Shown here piece by piece: positions 8,555 through 16,256 of a stretch of 37,531 nucleotides of DNA. Below the pieces are notes generated by a model. It searched no databases and was not told the DNA's origin. It saw only the letters and a program-made list of their open reading frames with translations. Made by a program: the position numbers and the translations under genes. Origin of the DNA: a virus; the IMG/VR virus record IMGVR_UViG_3300044946_000060, positions 1-37,531 of that record. One strand, given 5' to 3'. The stretch's first letter is position 1. Every line of letters begins with the position of its first letter.

Positions 8555-9292
8555 ATGACAACTGTAAACTCAGTTGGGGTCGGTTTAAGCGGTGCTACTG
8601 GCACAGGGAATTTTGTGGGTTCTACATCTCCCACATTAGTCACACCAGCACTTGGAACGCCGAGCAGTGGCACTCTAACCAATTGCACGGGTCTACCAGC
8701 TAGTACGGGGATTTCAGGGCTTGGTACTGGGGTCGGTACGGCGTTAGGTCAAAATGTCACAGGCTCAGGCGGCATCGTGCTTGTGACGTCGCCAACTATG
8801 GTTACGCCAACGTTGGGGGCTGCGAGCGCTACGAGCATAACGTTTAGTTCAACGAGCGGCATTATAGGCACAACCAGTAGCGCAAATGCGGCGGCTGGAA
8901 GTGTAGGGGAATTAATTAGCAGCATCATTAACGAAGCTTCTGCCATATCTTTGACTACTGTGACACCAGCAGATTTGACGAGTATTTCACTGACTGCGGG
9001 TGATTGGGACGTCGAAGGAAATGTAAACTTTCTTCCAAATTCAACTACGAATATAGTAAATATATTGGGATGGATAAGTACTACAAGCGCTACACAACCC
9101 GATTATTCCCAGATTGCTATGTTGCAATATACGACGGCTGGCTCTGTGGTTGGTGGACGTGTAGGTTTTGTCGTGCCTCCACAAAGAATTACCATATCTA
9201 GTCCAACTACCGTGTACATATCGGTCAATAGTTCTTTCACCATTTCCACACTTAAAGTTGATGGAAGAATTCTTGCCAGAAGGCGAAGATAA
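8555..9292 (+). CDS. Fibre-like virion protein
   Basis: A 245-residue Gly/Ser/Thr-rich protein. The N-terminal half has the motif SPTLVTPALGTPSSGTLTNC and LPASTGISGLGTGVGTAL, repeated in weaker form as TSPTMVTPTLGAAS; this pattern is very common in fibre proteins of tailed phages. The C-terminal half (about 110-245) is a beta-rich globular domain ending in a basic ILARRRR tail. The ATG at 8555 is preferred over an in-frame ATG at 8462 because AAGGAG lies just upstream and the intervening segment encodes the 10-bp repeats. Confidence 0.7.
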   Translation: MTTVNSVGVGLSGATGTGNFVGSTSPTLVTPALGTPSSGTLTNCTGLPASTGISGLGTGVGTALGQNVTGSGGIVLVTSPTMVTPTLGAASATSITFSSTSGIIGTTSSANAAAGSVGELISSIINEASAISLTTVTPADLTSISLTAGDWDVEGNVNFLPNSTTNIVNILGWISTTSATQPDYSQIAMLQYTTAGSVVGGRVGFVVPPQRITISSPTTVYISVNSSFTISTLKVDGRILARRRR

Positions 9293-9294
9293 AT

Positions 9295-9681
9295 ATGATG
9301 CAGCGCCTTAAAATGCTTAAATCCGGCGACATATCAGAAGAAGCCATCCAAAAGACCGTAATCCAATGGGTAAGGACTTTTCCTTACCTAAGACGCATCG
9401 TGATGCACTTTCCCAATGAAGGCAAGCGCAGTATGTACTACGGCAAGCTCTTAAAAGATATGGGCATGCGCGTTGGCGTTTCAGACTTGTTTATTGCATT
9501 GGCTAATCATGACTTCATAGGTGCGTGGATTGAGCTAAAAAGCGCGAATGGCGTGGTTAGCCTCGCGCAGAAAGAGTTTTTAAAAGATATGGGGCAACAA
9601 GGCTATTTTACCGCAATCTGCTGGTCTATTGATGAGGCAATAGATACTATTGCCTGGTATTGTGGTATTGCTTCACCCTGA
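9295..9681 (+). CDS. VRR-NUC domain nuclease
   Basis: A 128-residue single-domain protein. It has the signature of the VRR-NUC branch of PD-(D/E)xK nucleases: helix with E16 and Q19 (SEEAIQKTVIQW), N41-E42-G-K44-R, G61-x-x-D64, E80-x-K82 (WIELK) and Q92. D64 and E80-x-K82 form the expected metal site. Small stand-alone VRR-NUC proteins in phages probably act on branched DNA in recombination or packaging. It follows the fibre genes by two bases but functionally belongs with the convergent recombination operon that starts on the other strand seven bases beyond. Confidence 0.82.
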   Translation: MMQRLKMLKSGDISEEAIQKTVIQWVRTFPYLRRIVMHFPNEGKRSMYYGKLLKDMGMRVGVSDLFIALANHDFIGAWIELKSANGVVSLAQKEFLKDMGQQGYFTAICWSIDEAIDTIAWYCGIASP

Positions 9682-9688
9682 CTATTAA

Positions 9689-10072
9689 TTAATAATTCCC
9701 GCAATTATCGTCATCTTCAGTAGCCTTACCATCTTTAAAACGTCGTTTATTATCTGTCGGAATAAACTTTACAGTATCAGCAGTAATTGAATATGTGTAT
9801 TGTGACTCATGTCCTGCTTTATCTGTTCGCTTATTTTGTATTTCACCGCGTACATAAACTAGATCTCCTATTTTGATATACTTATTTGCGATTTCCGACA
9901 CCTTATGGAAACAATTTACAATATGCCATGTTGCTAGCTCTTGTATTTTTCCCGTAGGGTCTTTGTAATTTTTATTTGTTACAACGAAAAGTACCGTAAT
10001 TTCTCCGCCGTTTTTTAAAGTCTTATGCTCTTTTTTATCGACTCTGCCGATTAAAGTTGCCGTGTTAATCAT
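9689..10072 (-). CDS. ssb: Single-stranded DNA-binding protein
   Basis: A 127-residue OB-fold protein of SSB type: INTATLIGRVDKKEH at the N terminus, VTNKNY, the conserved TWHIVNCFHKVSEIANKYIKIGDLVYVRGEI core, and a YTYSITADTVKFI strand. The C terminus is acidic (EDDDNCGNY) but lacks the usual D-D-x-P-F tip that recruits host partners, so host interactions may differ. It is the last gene of the minus-strand recombination operon; its start overlaps the stop of the RecT-like gene by one base. Confidence 0.88.
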   Translation of the reverse strand: MINTATLIGRVDKKEHKTLKNGGEITVLFVVTNKNYKDPTGKIQELATWHIVNCFHKVSEIANKYIKIGDLVYVRGEIQNKRTDKAGHESQYTYSITADTVKFIPTDNKRRFKDGKATEDDDNCGNY

Positions 10073-11067
10073 TAAGAACGCTCCAATTGTGACAAGAATT
10101 TATCGGCTTGTTTGTATGATAATTTTTCAAGGGCGTCAACTTTGTAATAGGCTAATGCTTTGTCGATACGTTCTTGATTAAAGAGTTTGATTTCGAAAAG
10201 CTCTTCTATTTTGTTTAACTGTTCTTTGGAAATCATCAAATCGTCGTCTACCTGTTGCTGTGCTGATGTATACTCATCATTATTTGTAGCATCGGCTATA
10301 TCTAAAACTTGCTTTAGCTTATCTACATGAGATAAGTTCTGGTCATTTGATGGTCTTTGGATGATTTCACCCTCCATGATTTCGCCATCTTCGTTTTCTA
10401 TTTCAGCAATTCTTATACCTCTAAGAGCATCTGCGAATTTATCACGTATTGCGATACGAGCACGCATTTGTAACATGCGCGAAGGATAGTTTTGCCATAC
10501 GCCGCCTTTGCCTAATAAACCCGCACACTTAGCGTCTTCGACAGTAAATTGTTTCACATGTTCATCATGTCCTTTACGTTTAACTTTACACGTATAGCCT
10601 ACAATTCTGCCTTGCTCATTTAAAATTGGACTTTCATTGATATATTCACAAGCGTGATGGCTTATAGCAACAGCTAACAACCCATCTCCCCATAGACATG
10701 GCCTACCATTAATTACTGCAATATCTTGTAACGATTGTTCCACAGGAAAGCCTAATTGATAACCCATAGCCATTGCAACAAAAATATCTTCAGGTTTGTT
10801 ATGATAGGATTTTGGGATAAGTTGTGATCGTGATAGTGACATCGCCACTTTTTGATAATGCTCAAAAAGTGCTGGTGAGTATAAACTATCTTCTAATTTA
10901 GAAGCTTTTTCAACTTGAACGCGTTCAAGTCTGTATTTAAGCTCTACAAGCTCATTTTTTTGTTTTTCAATAATCAGGTCTTTTTGCAGCGTCATTAATT
11001 CAGTATTAGCGCTATCAACGCCATTAATGCTACTTGCATTCATAAAATCACTAGTTCTCATGCTCAT
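10072..11067 (-). CDS. RecT-like single-strand annealing protein
   Basis: A 331-residue protein. The N terminus is a charged coiled coil (about 25-60). The core has the RecT-family pattern: PEDIFVAMAMGYQLGFPVEQSL, then IAVINGRPCLWGDGLLAV, a KRKGHDE loop and YPSRMLQMRARIAIRDKFADALRG. These proteins anneal complementary strands and work with a 5' exonuclease, here the adjacent YqaJ-type gene. It ends with a separate small helical domain (about 265-331). The start has AAGGA upstream. Confidence 0.8.
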   Translation of the reverse strand: MSMRTSDFMNASSINGVDSANTELMTLQKDLIIEKQKNELVELKYRLERVQVEKASKLEDSLYSPALFEHYQKVAMSLSRSQLIPKSYHNKPEDIFVAMAMGYQLGFPVEQSLQDIAVINGRPCLWGDGLLAVAISHHACEYINESPILNEQGRIVGYTCKVKRKGHDEHVKQFTVEDAKCAGLLGKGGVWQNYPSRMLQMRARIAIRDKFADALRGIRIAEIENEDGEIMEGEIIQRPSNDQNLSHVDKLKQVLDIADATNNDEYTSAQQQVDDDLMISKEQLNKIEELFEIKLFNQERIDKALAYYKVDALEKLSYKQADKFLSQLERS

Positions 11068-11068
11068 A

Positions 11069-11908
11069 TTATTTTCCTTGTTTAACTAAGAATGTTCTTG
11101 AACCGTTCTTATTTGCTTTCCACGACACCAGCGGCTGACCGTTCTCATTGACCAAACATTCAGCATCTTGCATGAACTGCATAACATTAAATTTGTATTT
11201 TTCTTCAACATCATTAAGGCTCTTGATCTTAAAACGTGTTTCGTTAAGTAATGTTAGCTGCTCTGATATGTCGGGTTCGACTTGCTTAACCTTCTCGGGA
11301 TCATGCTTTGGAAACATTAACCGTAAATCTATCTGTTTGACTGGCGGCGGCGGGGTTCGTGTTTTGACGCACTCCCAAAACTTCTTAGCTTCTGCAATGA
11401 TAGTTTCTTCGATATTAAGATCCCTAGTATATTTGAACTGCCTATACTCATTACCGCCGAGCAATACTGCAATATAAGCGTAATCAGCGTTGGTTATCGC
11501 ACAATAGTGCGCAACTTGTAATAAATACTGAAATGGTATTTTATCAGAGTTGTTTTCGCCAAACTCATGCGCCATAAAGCTAGATGAGCATTTTATCTCT
11601 AATACGGCGTTCCACTCTGGGATGAAGCCATCTAGGTTACCTAACATAAAATCATAGAATGGATGATGTATTGTATCAGGTGTTTCTACGGTGACATTAT
11701 TACGCTTCTGAAATTCCTCACGTATAACAGGCTCTAAAGCATTGCCCCAATATTGTGATTCTGATGTTTCGTTTTCAGAGTTGATATCTCCTAGCTTCTC
11801 AAGATAGAGCTGGTAAGGGGTTTTGTAGTTTGATAGACCCATAATTATAGGCAGATCAGAACCACCAATACCAAGTTTACGGGTTTCACGTTGTTTATCT
11901 GTAATCAT
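11069..11908 (-). CDS. YqaJ/lambda-exonuclease-type recombinase nuclease
   Basis: A 279-residue protein with the YqaJ family motifs in order: GIGGSD at 13-18, LYLEKLG at 35-40, G-N-A-L-E59-P, MLGNLDG with D93, LEIKCS with E104 and K106, and a FQYLLQVAHY helix near 126-135. D93, E104 and K106 are the expected catalytic residues. It resects duplex DNA ends 5' to 3' for the RecT-like partner next to it. It is the first gene of the minus-strand operon, about 110 bases after the predicted transcription start. Confidence 0.88.
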   Translation of the reverse strand: MITDKQRETRKLGIGGSDLPIIMGLSNYKTPYQLYLEKLGDINSENETSESQYWGNALEPVIREEFQKRNNVTVETPDTIHHPFYDFMLGNLDGFIPEWNAVLEIKCSSSFMAHEFGENNSDKIPFQYLLQVAHYCAITNADYAYIAVLLGGNEYRQFKYTRDLNIEETIIAEAKKFWECVKTRTPPPPVKQIDLRLMFPKHDPEKVKQVEPDISEQLTLLNETRFKIKSLNDVEEKYKFNVMQFMQDAECLVNENGQPLVSWKANKNGSRTFLVKQGK

Positions 11909-12028
11909 TTCTTAATCTCCTAATATCGCTAATTAAAACAGTAATAATTGAAAATCCAATTTTCATAAATCCCATCCTTGTGTTTAAAGCTACTACCAAT
12001 TCATAAATAAAGTTGAATTGATGTATGC

Positions 12029-12057
12029 ATTATGCTAAGTTACTTGGCATATGTCAA
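12029..12057 (-). promoter_or_regulatory. Sigma70-type promoter of the recombination operon
   Basis: Reading leftward, TTGACA (12057-12052) is separated by exactly 17 bases from CATAAT (12034-12029). This is a perfect -35 and a five-of-six -10. It faces the YqaJ, RecT and SSB genes. The same arrangement occurs at 18210-18182 for the accessory operon. Confidence 0.85.
12031..12051. promoter_or_regulatory. Operator copy A (8-3-8 dyad in promoter spacer)
   Basis: ATGCTAAG-TTA-CTTGGCAT is an inverted repeat with one mismatch per arm, extended by an outer T-A pair, and it fills the promoter spacer. The 32-bp block around it matches the 18182 region at 28 positions. A bound repressor would block polymerase on the minus-strand promoter. 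The adjacent Cro-like gene at 12088 is a natural candidate for the binding protein. A second AT-rich dyad, AAATATT-AA-AATATTT, lies at 12062-12077. Confidence 0.75.
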
Positions 12058-12087
12058 TTAAAAATATTAAAATATTTAAGGGTAATT

Positions 12088-12285
12088 ATGAGATTTTCTG
12101 AATTAATGGTGTTTTTTGATTACAAAATGACTAATATAGCACGGGCTTTAGGCGTAAGCCGAGAAACCGTACGCACATGGAAACACAACGATAAAATACC
12201 GCAAGAAAAACAATACAAAATAGAAGTATTAACTCAAGGAAAGTTAAAGGCTGAAGTTGAAAAACCTCATAAGGATGAGCTATGA
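12088..12285 (+). CDS. Cro-like helix-turn-helix regulator
   Basis: A 65-residue protein. Residues about 9-45 form a helix-turn-helix: a MTNIARALGVSRETVRTWK segment where ALGVS is the turn and RETVRTW the recognition helix, followed by a NDKIPQEKQYKIEVLTQGKL segment as in Cro/YdaS-type proteins. It is divergent from the recombination operon and its start lies just beyond operator copy A. The ATG at 12088 has AAGGG seven bases upstream; a longer frame from 12025 would run through the operator and is rejected. It probably binds the twin operators. Confidence 0.75.
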   Translation: MRFSELMVFFDYKMTNIARALGVSRETVRTWKHNDKIPQEKQYKIEVLTQGKLKAEVEKPHKDEL

Positions 12286-12638
12286 CCTATACGATAAAAA
12301 CCAAAAATTCCACTATTAAAGTTGGAGATATTGGAGAAGGCGACAATAACGAGATTGAAAAAGCTTTTTTTGAATCTAGAGAAGAAATTGTGGAACATAT
12401 AATGCTACTGCTGAAGAAATGTTATTTGACTAATATCAGTCAAGATAATCGAAATAGTATACTTTCTAATGGTAATTTTTTAATTACATTTTTATCTAAT
12501 ATTTACATAAGACTTTTACATGCTTTATTTGAGAATACAGGAGATTCTCTAGAGTTTCATGAAGAATTTAATAATGGCATCACACAGATTTTGACTTCTA
12601 TGAAAGTCTCGCAGACTTCCACGGAAACCATGAACTAA
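12282..12638 (+). CDS. Small helical protein of unknown function
   Basis: A 118-residue acidic protein, not recognised. It overlaps the Cro-like gene by four bases (ATGA) and so is co-translated with it. After a short N-terminal beta-like part (TYTIKTKNSTIKVGDIGE) it is predicted helical, with a hydrophobic stretch FLITFLSNIYIRLLHALF at about residues 67-85 followed by an amphipathic helix. The same plan appears in the next two genes. CTCAT and ATGAG flank AAGG at its ribosome site (12266-12279). Confidence 0.6.
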   Translation: MTYTIKTKNSTIKVGDIGEGDNNEIEKAFFESREEIVEHIMLLLKKCYLTNISQDNRNSILSNGNFLITFLSNIYIRLLHALFENTGDSLEFHEEFNNGITQILTSMKVSQTSTETMN

Positions 12639-12666
12639 ATTATGTTATATAAGGAGATAATCCAGG

Positions 12667-13011
12667 ATGAATAATATAGAAATGTTTGACGAATTAATTA
12701 GCTGCAAAGATGCAATGGGCATAATATTACGTGAAACATTAACAAAAATTTTAAAAGATAAATCCATCGAAGATATCACTCCTGATAAAGTAATGGAATT
12801 AACAACAAGTTTGTTGGCCATGATTAGTATTGAAATACTTACTAAAATTTATTTAATGACTGACATGCATGAGCGCCAATGCGAAAAATATATTGATATA
12901 ATCAAACAATACTTCGCGACAGACATTGAAGATCTCTATAAATTGCAAAAAAACAATATGATTAAATTAAAAATTGAAATTTCTCGTGAGACTATGGAGA
13001 CTATCCAATGA
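12667..13011 (+). CDS. Small helical protein of unknown function
   Basis: A 114-residue all-helical protein, not recognised. It shows the layout of its neighbours: a hydrophobic helix (ELTTSLLAMISIEILTKIYL, about residues 45-64), a short polar turn, then an amphipathic helix (YIDIIKQYFATDIEDLY). AAGGAG lies upstream and its last bases overlap the next start. It is probably part of the early operon led by the Cro-like gene. Confidence 0.6.
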   Translation: MNNIEMFDELISCKDAMGIILRETLTKILKDKSIEDITPDKVMELTTSLLAMISIEILTKIYLMTDMHERQCEKYIDIIKQYFATDIEDLYKLQKNNMIKLKIEISRETMETIQ

Positions 13012-13367
13012 CAGATACACCAAAATCTATTAAAATAAGTTACGAAATTTCCAGTGAGTTGGCCACAACAATTTACGATAAATTACCTGAAATATTTGGG
13101 GAAAGCATAGTAAACGGTGAAGTAGAAAATAGTGAAGTATTTATACATCTGGCATTTATTATTTCTCAGTTGATAAATAAATTATTTTTAAGCACTTTCC
13201 CTTGTACTGGAATATCAGATGGTGAATCTGATATTATTTTTAAAAGATTTTTAGAAAGCATCAGCTCTCAGACTTTATTATATTTTAAAGAATATCAAAA
13301 ACATCTTCTACTTCATGTTCATGAAAACGACCAATCCCAAGCTGAGCATGAACGGGAAACTCATTAA
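13008..13367 (+). CDS. Small helical protein of unknown function
   Basis: A 119-residue protein, not recognised. Its start overlaps the previous stop by four bases. It carries a hydrophobic helix (FIHLAFIISQLINKLFLST, about residues 46-64), a turn, and a second helix (IIFKRFLESISSQTLLYF), like genes 12282 and 12667, suggesting three diverged copies of one family. The C terminus is His/Glu-rich. It converges with and slightly overlaps the minus-strand gene ending at 13364. Confidence 0.6.
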   Translation: MTDTPKSIKISYEISSELATTIYDKLPEIFGESIVNGEVENSEVFIHLAFIISQLINKLFLSTFPCTGISDGESDIIFKRFLESISSQTLLYFKEYQKHLLLHVHENDQSQAEHERETH

Positions 13368-13606
13368 AGATTTATTATATCAACATCAGTAAAGCTTTTA
13401 ACATATTCTGCCATACACTCCCAGCACATCGTTTTTGATTCATCATCTGGCAGTAACGCGCGTATAGTACGTTTTTTTTCGCTAATCCACATATATTGTC
13501 CGCATTTTGGGCATTTTTCTATGATGCAATTATATTGATCGTCTGGAGGGGATGGATAAATTTTTACAGGTGGCCCGATGATTAGCATTAACTTAGAATC
13601 AGACAT
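13364..13606 (-). CDS. Small zinc-ribbon protein
   Basis: An 80-residue protein with two CxxC pairs: CPKC at about residue 32 (CPKCGQYMWISEKKR) and CWEC near residue 61 (MCWECMAEYVKSF). Four cysteines in this spacing make a zinc ribbon. The WISEKKR segment between them is typical of a small phage zinc-protein family of unknown function. No clear ribosome site is seen upstream. It is a single minus-strand gene between two plus-strand genes, and its 3' end overlaps the neighbour by four bases. Confidence 0.6.
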   Translation of the reverse strand: MSDSKLMLIIGPPVKIYPSPPDDQYNCIIEKCPKCGQYMWISEKKRTIRALLPDDESKTMCWECMAEYVKSFTDVDIINL

Positions 13607-13884
13607 AGTATCAAAAATATATACAATTTAACGTGGAATTATAGATTTTCATTGACTCACACATCCTAGCTGTGGCAATTTCTTATTTTGAACTGCGCCG
13701 TGAGTTACAACTACCCACGGCACTTATCAAACAAAGGAAACTTATTTACTAAACTCAACTAAAGTAAACAAAAAATAAGCTTAAGTCGACTATTAAACAG
13801 TAAGTTCAATTTTAACCAACATAACAAGAACATTATTATTAAACAGTAAGTTTAACTTAAGCTTACACAACAAGGAAATTATAC
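13607..13884. other. AT-rich repeat region, candidate replication origin
   Basis: This 278-bp gene-free stretch holds a GCCGTG/CACGGC hairpin (13697-13721), a TTTACT/AGTAAA inverted repeat (13745-13768), an 11-bp perfect inverted repeat TAAGCTTAAGT (13776-13786) and ACTTAAGCTTA (13855-13865), and between those arms two direct 16-bp repeats TATTAAACAGTAAGTT at 13791-13806 and 13837-13852. It lies immediately before the O-like replication gene. Direct repeats nested within an inverted repeat in AT-rich DNA fit an initiator-binding origin, though an operator for the same gene is also possible. Confidence 0.5.
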
Positions 13885-14982
13885 ATGAGCTACTCATTAT
13901 ACGCAACAAAAAAATCACTAAATTTCACAAAAAATACAAATATCAAAATAAATGCCAAAATCGCACAAATGTACGGAACAGATGTTGCGACACTCTTAAG
14001 CTATCTTGCAGGCTGGATAAAACATAACCGTGAACATAAACAAAACATCATCAACAACCGCTGCTGGACTTTTGATTCTCTCGATAAGATGCTCAAAAAA
14101 TTTACGATTTGGGGTCGCTCTAAACTCTACAGGGTTATTCAAAAGGCAAAACGTGCTGGATTAATTATAATCAGCAAGTTCAATAAACGCAAAGATGATC
14201 GCACGAATTGGTACGCATTTAGCGACGAGTGCGACAAGCTATTTTCGGGCGTTTCAGCCCCCCCAAATACAAAGAACTATCAGACACATAGGAAGAGGTC
14301 AAACACTCAAGTAGATGATTTAAACCATATTTCGATTTCGGAACGGGCCTGTTTCACTTTCGAAACAGCGTTACCAGATCCCTTAACAACAAAAGAAATA
14401 AATATAACAAACAACAGTAGTAATACAGAGATCTCAGAGGCTGTTGTCTGTGATTTTGAAAATGTGAAAGAAGAACACGAGCGCGAACTCGAAAAGTTGC
14501 GCCAAGAGAAAGAAGCTTTAGAGAATCTTGACGTTGAAGAGGGTAAAAAACTGAACGATATAGGAGAAGATCACCAAAAAAGATACAAATACATGCAATA
14601 TCTCGGCCATATACGCGGCAAGATCTCTGATAAAGAGCGCGAAATTGCCAAAAAAGAACAAGACATGCGCAATTTAAAAGCTAAACATGCCAAGGAAGCG
14701 TCCATAATCGGACAAATTGACCATGTTTTAAATAAACCTGGTGATAGAGCCGTTGAACCACACCTCTTTAGCAAGATTTGCCGTACGCTGGCTATGAAGC
14801 ACAAAGGACAAGAGCTGATAAAGCACGTCAATGAGGTTGTTCATGAAGTAAGATTTGGCACATTGAGCAAAAAATCTCTAAAGGGCAAAGATTTAACGGT
14901 AGAGCATGCAGTGAATATTGCGTTGAAACTTGTTAAAGAGAACCGCTGGCAGACGCCAACGGCATTTGTAGAGGCGATTTAG
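13885..14982 (+). CDS. O-like replication initiation protein
   Basis: A 365-residue protein. Residues about 15-115 form a winged helix: NAKIAQMYGTDVATLLSYLAGW, WTFDSLDKMLKKF and IWGRSKLYRVIQKAKRAGLI, the pattern of phage replication initiators (lambda O, RepO). A linker (about 120-195) is followed by a long charged coiled coil (about 197-275) and a C-terminal helical domain that may contact the helicase loader. AAGGA precedes the ATG. The repeat region just upstream is the probable binding site. No helicase or primase is encoded, so host enzymes are presumably recruited. Confidence 0.65.
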   Translation: MSYSLYATKKSLNFTKNTNIKINAKIAQMYGTDVATLLSYLAGWIKHNREHKQNIINNRCWTFDSLDKMLKKFTIWGRSKLYRVIQKAKRAGLIIISKFNKRKDDRTNWYAFSDECDKLFSGVSAPPNTKNYQTHRKRSNTQVDDLNHISISERACFTFETALPDPLTTKEINITNNSSNTEISEAVVCDFENVKEEHERELEKLRQEKEALENLDVEEGKKLNDIGEDHQKRYKYMQYLGHIRGKISDKEREIAKKEQDMRNLKAKHAKEASIIGQIDHVLNKPGDRAVEPHLFSKICRTLAMKHKGQELIKHVNEVVHEVRFGTLSKKSLKGKDLTVEHAVNIALKLVKENRWQTPTAFVEAI

Positions 14983-15060
14983 AGGCATTAGGAAGCGATT
15001 TTAATAGCTTTGGTATGTTACCCTACGTGGTATAGTTTAAAATCGCTTATTTGGGCCTCT
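14981..15060. terminator. Long hairpin between convergent genes (bidirectional terminator)
   Basis: AAGCGATTTTA (14993-15003) is perfectly complementary to TAAAATCGCTT (15038-15048), and an outer AGAGGC (14981-14986) pairs with GCCTCT (15055-15060). The replication gene ends at 14982 on the plus strand and the 15037 gene ends here on the minus strand, so the structure separates converging transcripts. Its right arm overlaps the last codons of the minus-strand gene. Confidence 0.65.
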
Positions 15061-15324
15061 TATGGGGTTTTTATGCGCTTTTTGCTTGTCTTGCTTTAGT
15101 GATTCTACGGCGGCGTCAATTCGCCTGAACAATCGACCGAGTACCGCATAGACAATGTCGTGGTGAAGTATTGGTTTGCTGTAGTTGCATCGACGACATT
15201 TTAGAAAGCACCCGAATATTTCGGGAAGGTTGTTTTTGTCTTGAAATTCGAAAGACAACAACTCGAGGTGTTCGTCATGAAAGCCAAGTAGGCATTTAAT
15301 TTTGTTAGAGATGAGCTGTGGCAT
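15037..15324 (-). CDS. Small cysteine-rich protein of unknown function
   Basis: A 95-residue protein. The N terminus (IKCLLGFHDEH) and the CFLKCRRC cluster near residues 39-46 look like a small zinc-binding fold. The C-terminal third is basic. AAGGA lies upstream. It is the last gene of the minus-strand accessory operon, and its 3' end forms part of the terminator hairpin. Confidence 0.6.
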   Translation of the reverse strand: MPQLISNKIKCLLGFHDEHLELLSFEFQDKNNLPEIFGCFLKCRRCNYSKPILHHDIVYAVLGRLFRRIDAAVESLKQDKQKAHKNPIRGPNKRF

Positions 15325-15336
15325 GATGAATTTTCC

Positions 15337-15426
15337 TTATCTGGCATAAAACGCTATTGTGTAAACTTTAGTCGTTGCATTTTTTGCAATTAGTGGTGTA
15401 ATTACGTGTTTGTAAATTTTTGGCAT
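15337..15426 (-). CDS. Possible 29-residue basic peptide
   Basis: From ATG at 15426 a 29-residue peptide beginning MPKIYKHVITPLIAKN is preceded by TAGGAA at usable distance. It fills most of the gap between the 15324 and 15440 genes. The frame stays open further upstream only through the DUF551-like gene, so a longer version is unlikely. No homology is recognised and it may not be expressed. Confidence 0.3.
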   Translation of the reverse strand: MPKIYKHVITPLIAKNATTKVYTIAFYAR

Positions 15427-15439
15427 TAGGGTTCCTATA

Positions 15440-15718
15440 TTATTTATGCTTATCAATAATCTCTTGTGGTATTTTTGGTAAAGGTTGCCAGTGTGTGACA
15501 CATGGTAATGTAATATGTCCGTGAGCATGATTTTTTGCTATTAATTCTATAATTTCGTCTTCATCAGCAATAATTGGGTGTAGAATATGTACAAAAAGGT
15601 TAATAGAATCGTCGTAAATTCCTGTAGTGATCTCACCATTTTCTAAAATTAAAACTTCTTTTCTATGTGCTGGCACAGCATCTTTTACGCTAATCCAGCC
15701 GTGAATTGTTTCTAACAT
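15440..15718 (-). CDS. DUF551-like protein
   Basis: A 92-residue protein that opens with GWISVKDAVPAHRKEVLI and ends with VTHWQPLPKIP, the two landmarks of the DUF551 family, common in phages and prophages and of unknown function. The middle carries an acidic IADEDEIIEL segment that differs from most members. AGGAG lies upstream. It is in the minus-strand accessory operon. Confidence 0.75.
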   Translation of the reverse strand: MLETIHGWISVKDAVPAHRKEVLILENGEITTGIYDDSINLFVHILHPIIADEDEIIELIAKNHAHGHITLPCVTHWQPLPKIPQEIIDKHK

Positions 15719-15746
15719 GTTTGCTGCTCCTGGTTATGGTAAATAG

Positions 15747-15959
15747 TTAAAACGCGACATCATCTTCAACAGAACAATCTAGAGGATATTCATCGATATA
15801 AAAACTTTCTTCTAACATTCCATAGATTTTTATCATGTCTTGTTGGAATTTTTCGGCTTTTTCATAAGTGGAAAAATAGCCTTAAATATCATCATCATCA
15901 TCAGCAGCATCACTATTGATGAAATACAAAATATAAATTCTTTTTTCTGTTCCTGACAT
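15747..15959 (-). pseudogene. Small acidic protein gene interrupted by one in-frame TAA
   Basis: From ATG at 15959 the frame reads MSGTEKRIYILYFINSDAAD and a run of Asp, then TAA as codon 26 (15884-15882), and continues in the same frame with GYFSTYEKAEKFQQD, FYIDEYPLD and an acidic end to a TAA at 15749-15747. Both halves look like parts of one 70-codon small protein, and the second half alone has no good start. This is a single nonsense mutation, a variant in the population, or read-through. It sits between intact genes of the same operon. Confidence 0.7.
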
Positions 15960-15962
15960 AGG

Positions 15963-16256
15963 TTATCCAATTATTTTAAGTATGGGTTCGAGTAGAGTTT
16001 TTTTAATCTCTAAACAATCATAATCTTCTACTATTTTCTTACAATATTTTTCTATAGTTTTTAGTTTATCATTGTCGCTTATGTGATGTTCTACCCAATC
16101 ATCAGACGTTAATAGCTCGTAATTTGCCAGGATTGGTTCTTGTTCGCCGTTGCAAAAATAAGTTAAATTTGACGCTTTATTAAAGAAAATATAACCGTCA
16201 AAGTTCCAAGATTTTCGCCGATAAGTTTTATTAATTTGTAGTTCCGTTATTTTCAT
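15963..16256 (-). CDS. Tad2/DUF2829-like small protein (possible anti-defence)
   Basis: A 97-residue protein. Residues 1-56 carry the hallmarks of the DUF2829 family, which includes Thoeris anti-defence protein Tad2: a basic RRKSW followed by an aromatic strand GYIFF, and a C-terminal LTSDDW near residue 53. In that family the protein traps the cyclic nucleotide signal of the Thoeris system. A 40-residue charged helical extension follows. The match is motif-level only. It overlaps the membrane-protein gene by four bases. Confidence 0.45.
   Translation of the reverse strand: MKITELQINKTYRRKSWNFDGYIFFNKASNLTYFCNGEQEPILANYELLTSDDWVEHHISDNDKLKTIEKYCKKIVEDYDCLEIKKTLLEPILKIIG

Noticed and set aside
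8462-8555. N-terminal extension of the second fibre protein through the 10-bp repeats, or a frameshift fusion with the first
   Set aside because: AAGGAG supports ATG 8555, and the stop of the first gene lies before the repeats, so slippage in them could not join the two genes.
12025-12087. Longer start for the Cro-like protein at 12025
   Set aside because: It would translate through the promoter and operator and has no ribosome site; ATG 12088 has AAGGG at proper distance.
15882-15884. Stop-codon reassignment of TAA in this phage
   Set aside because: TAA, TAG and TGA all end other genes at sensible places, including many TAA ends; one interrupted gene does not support a changed code.
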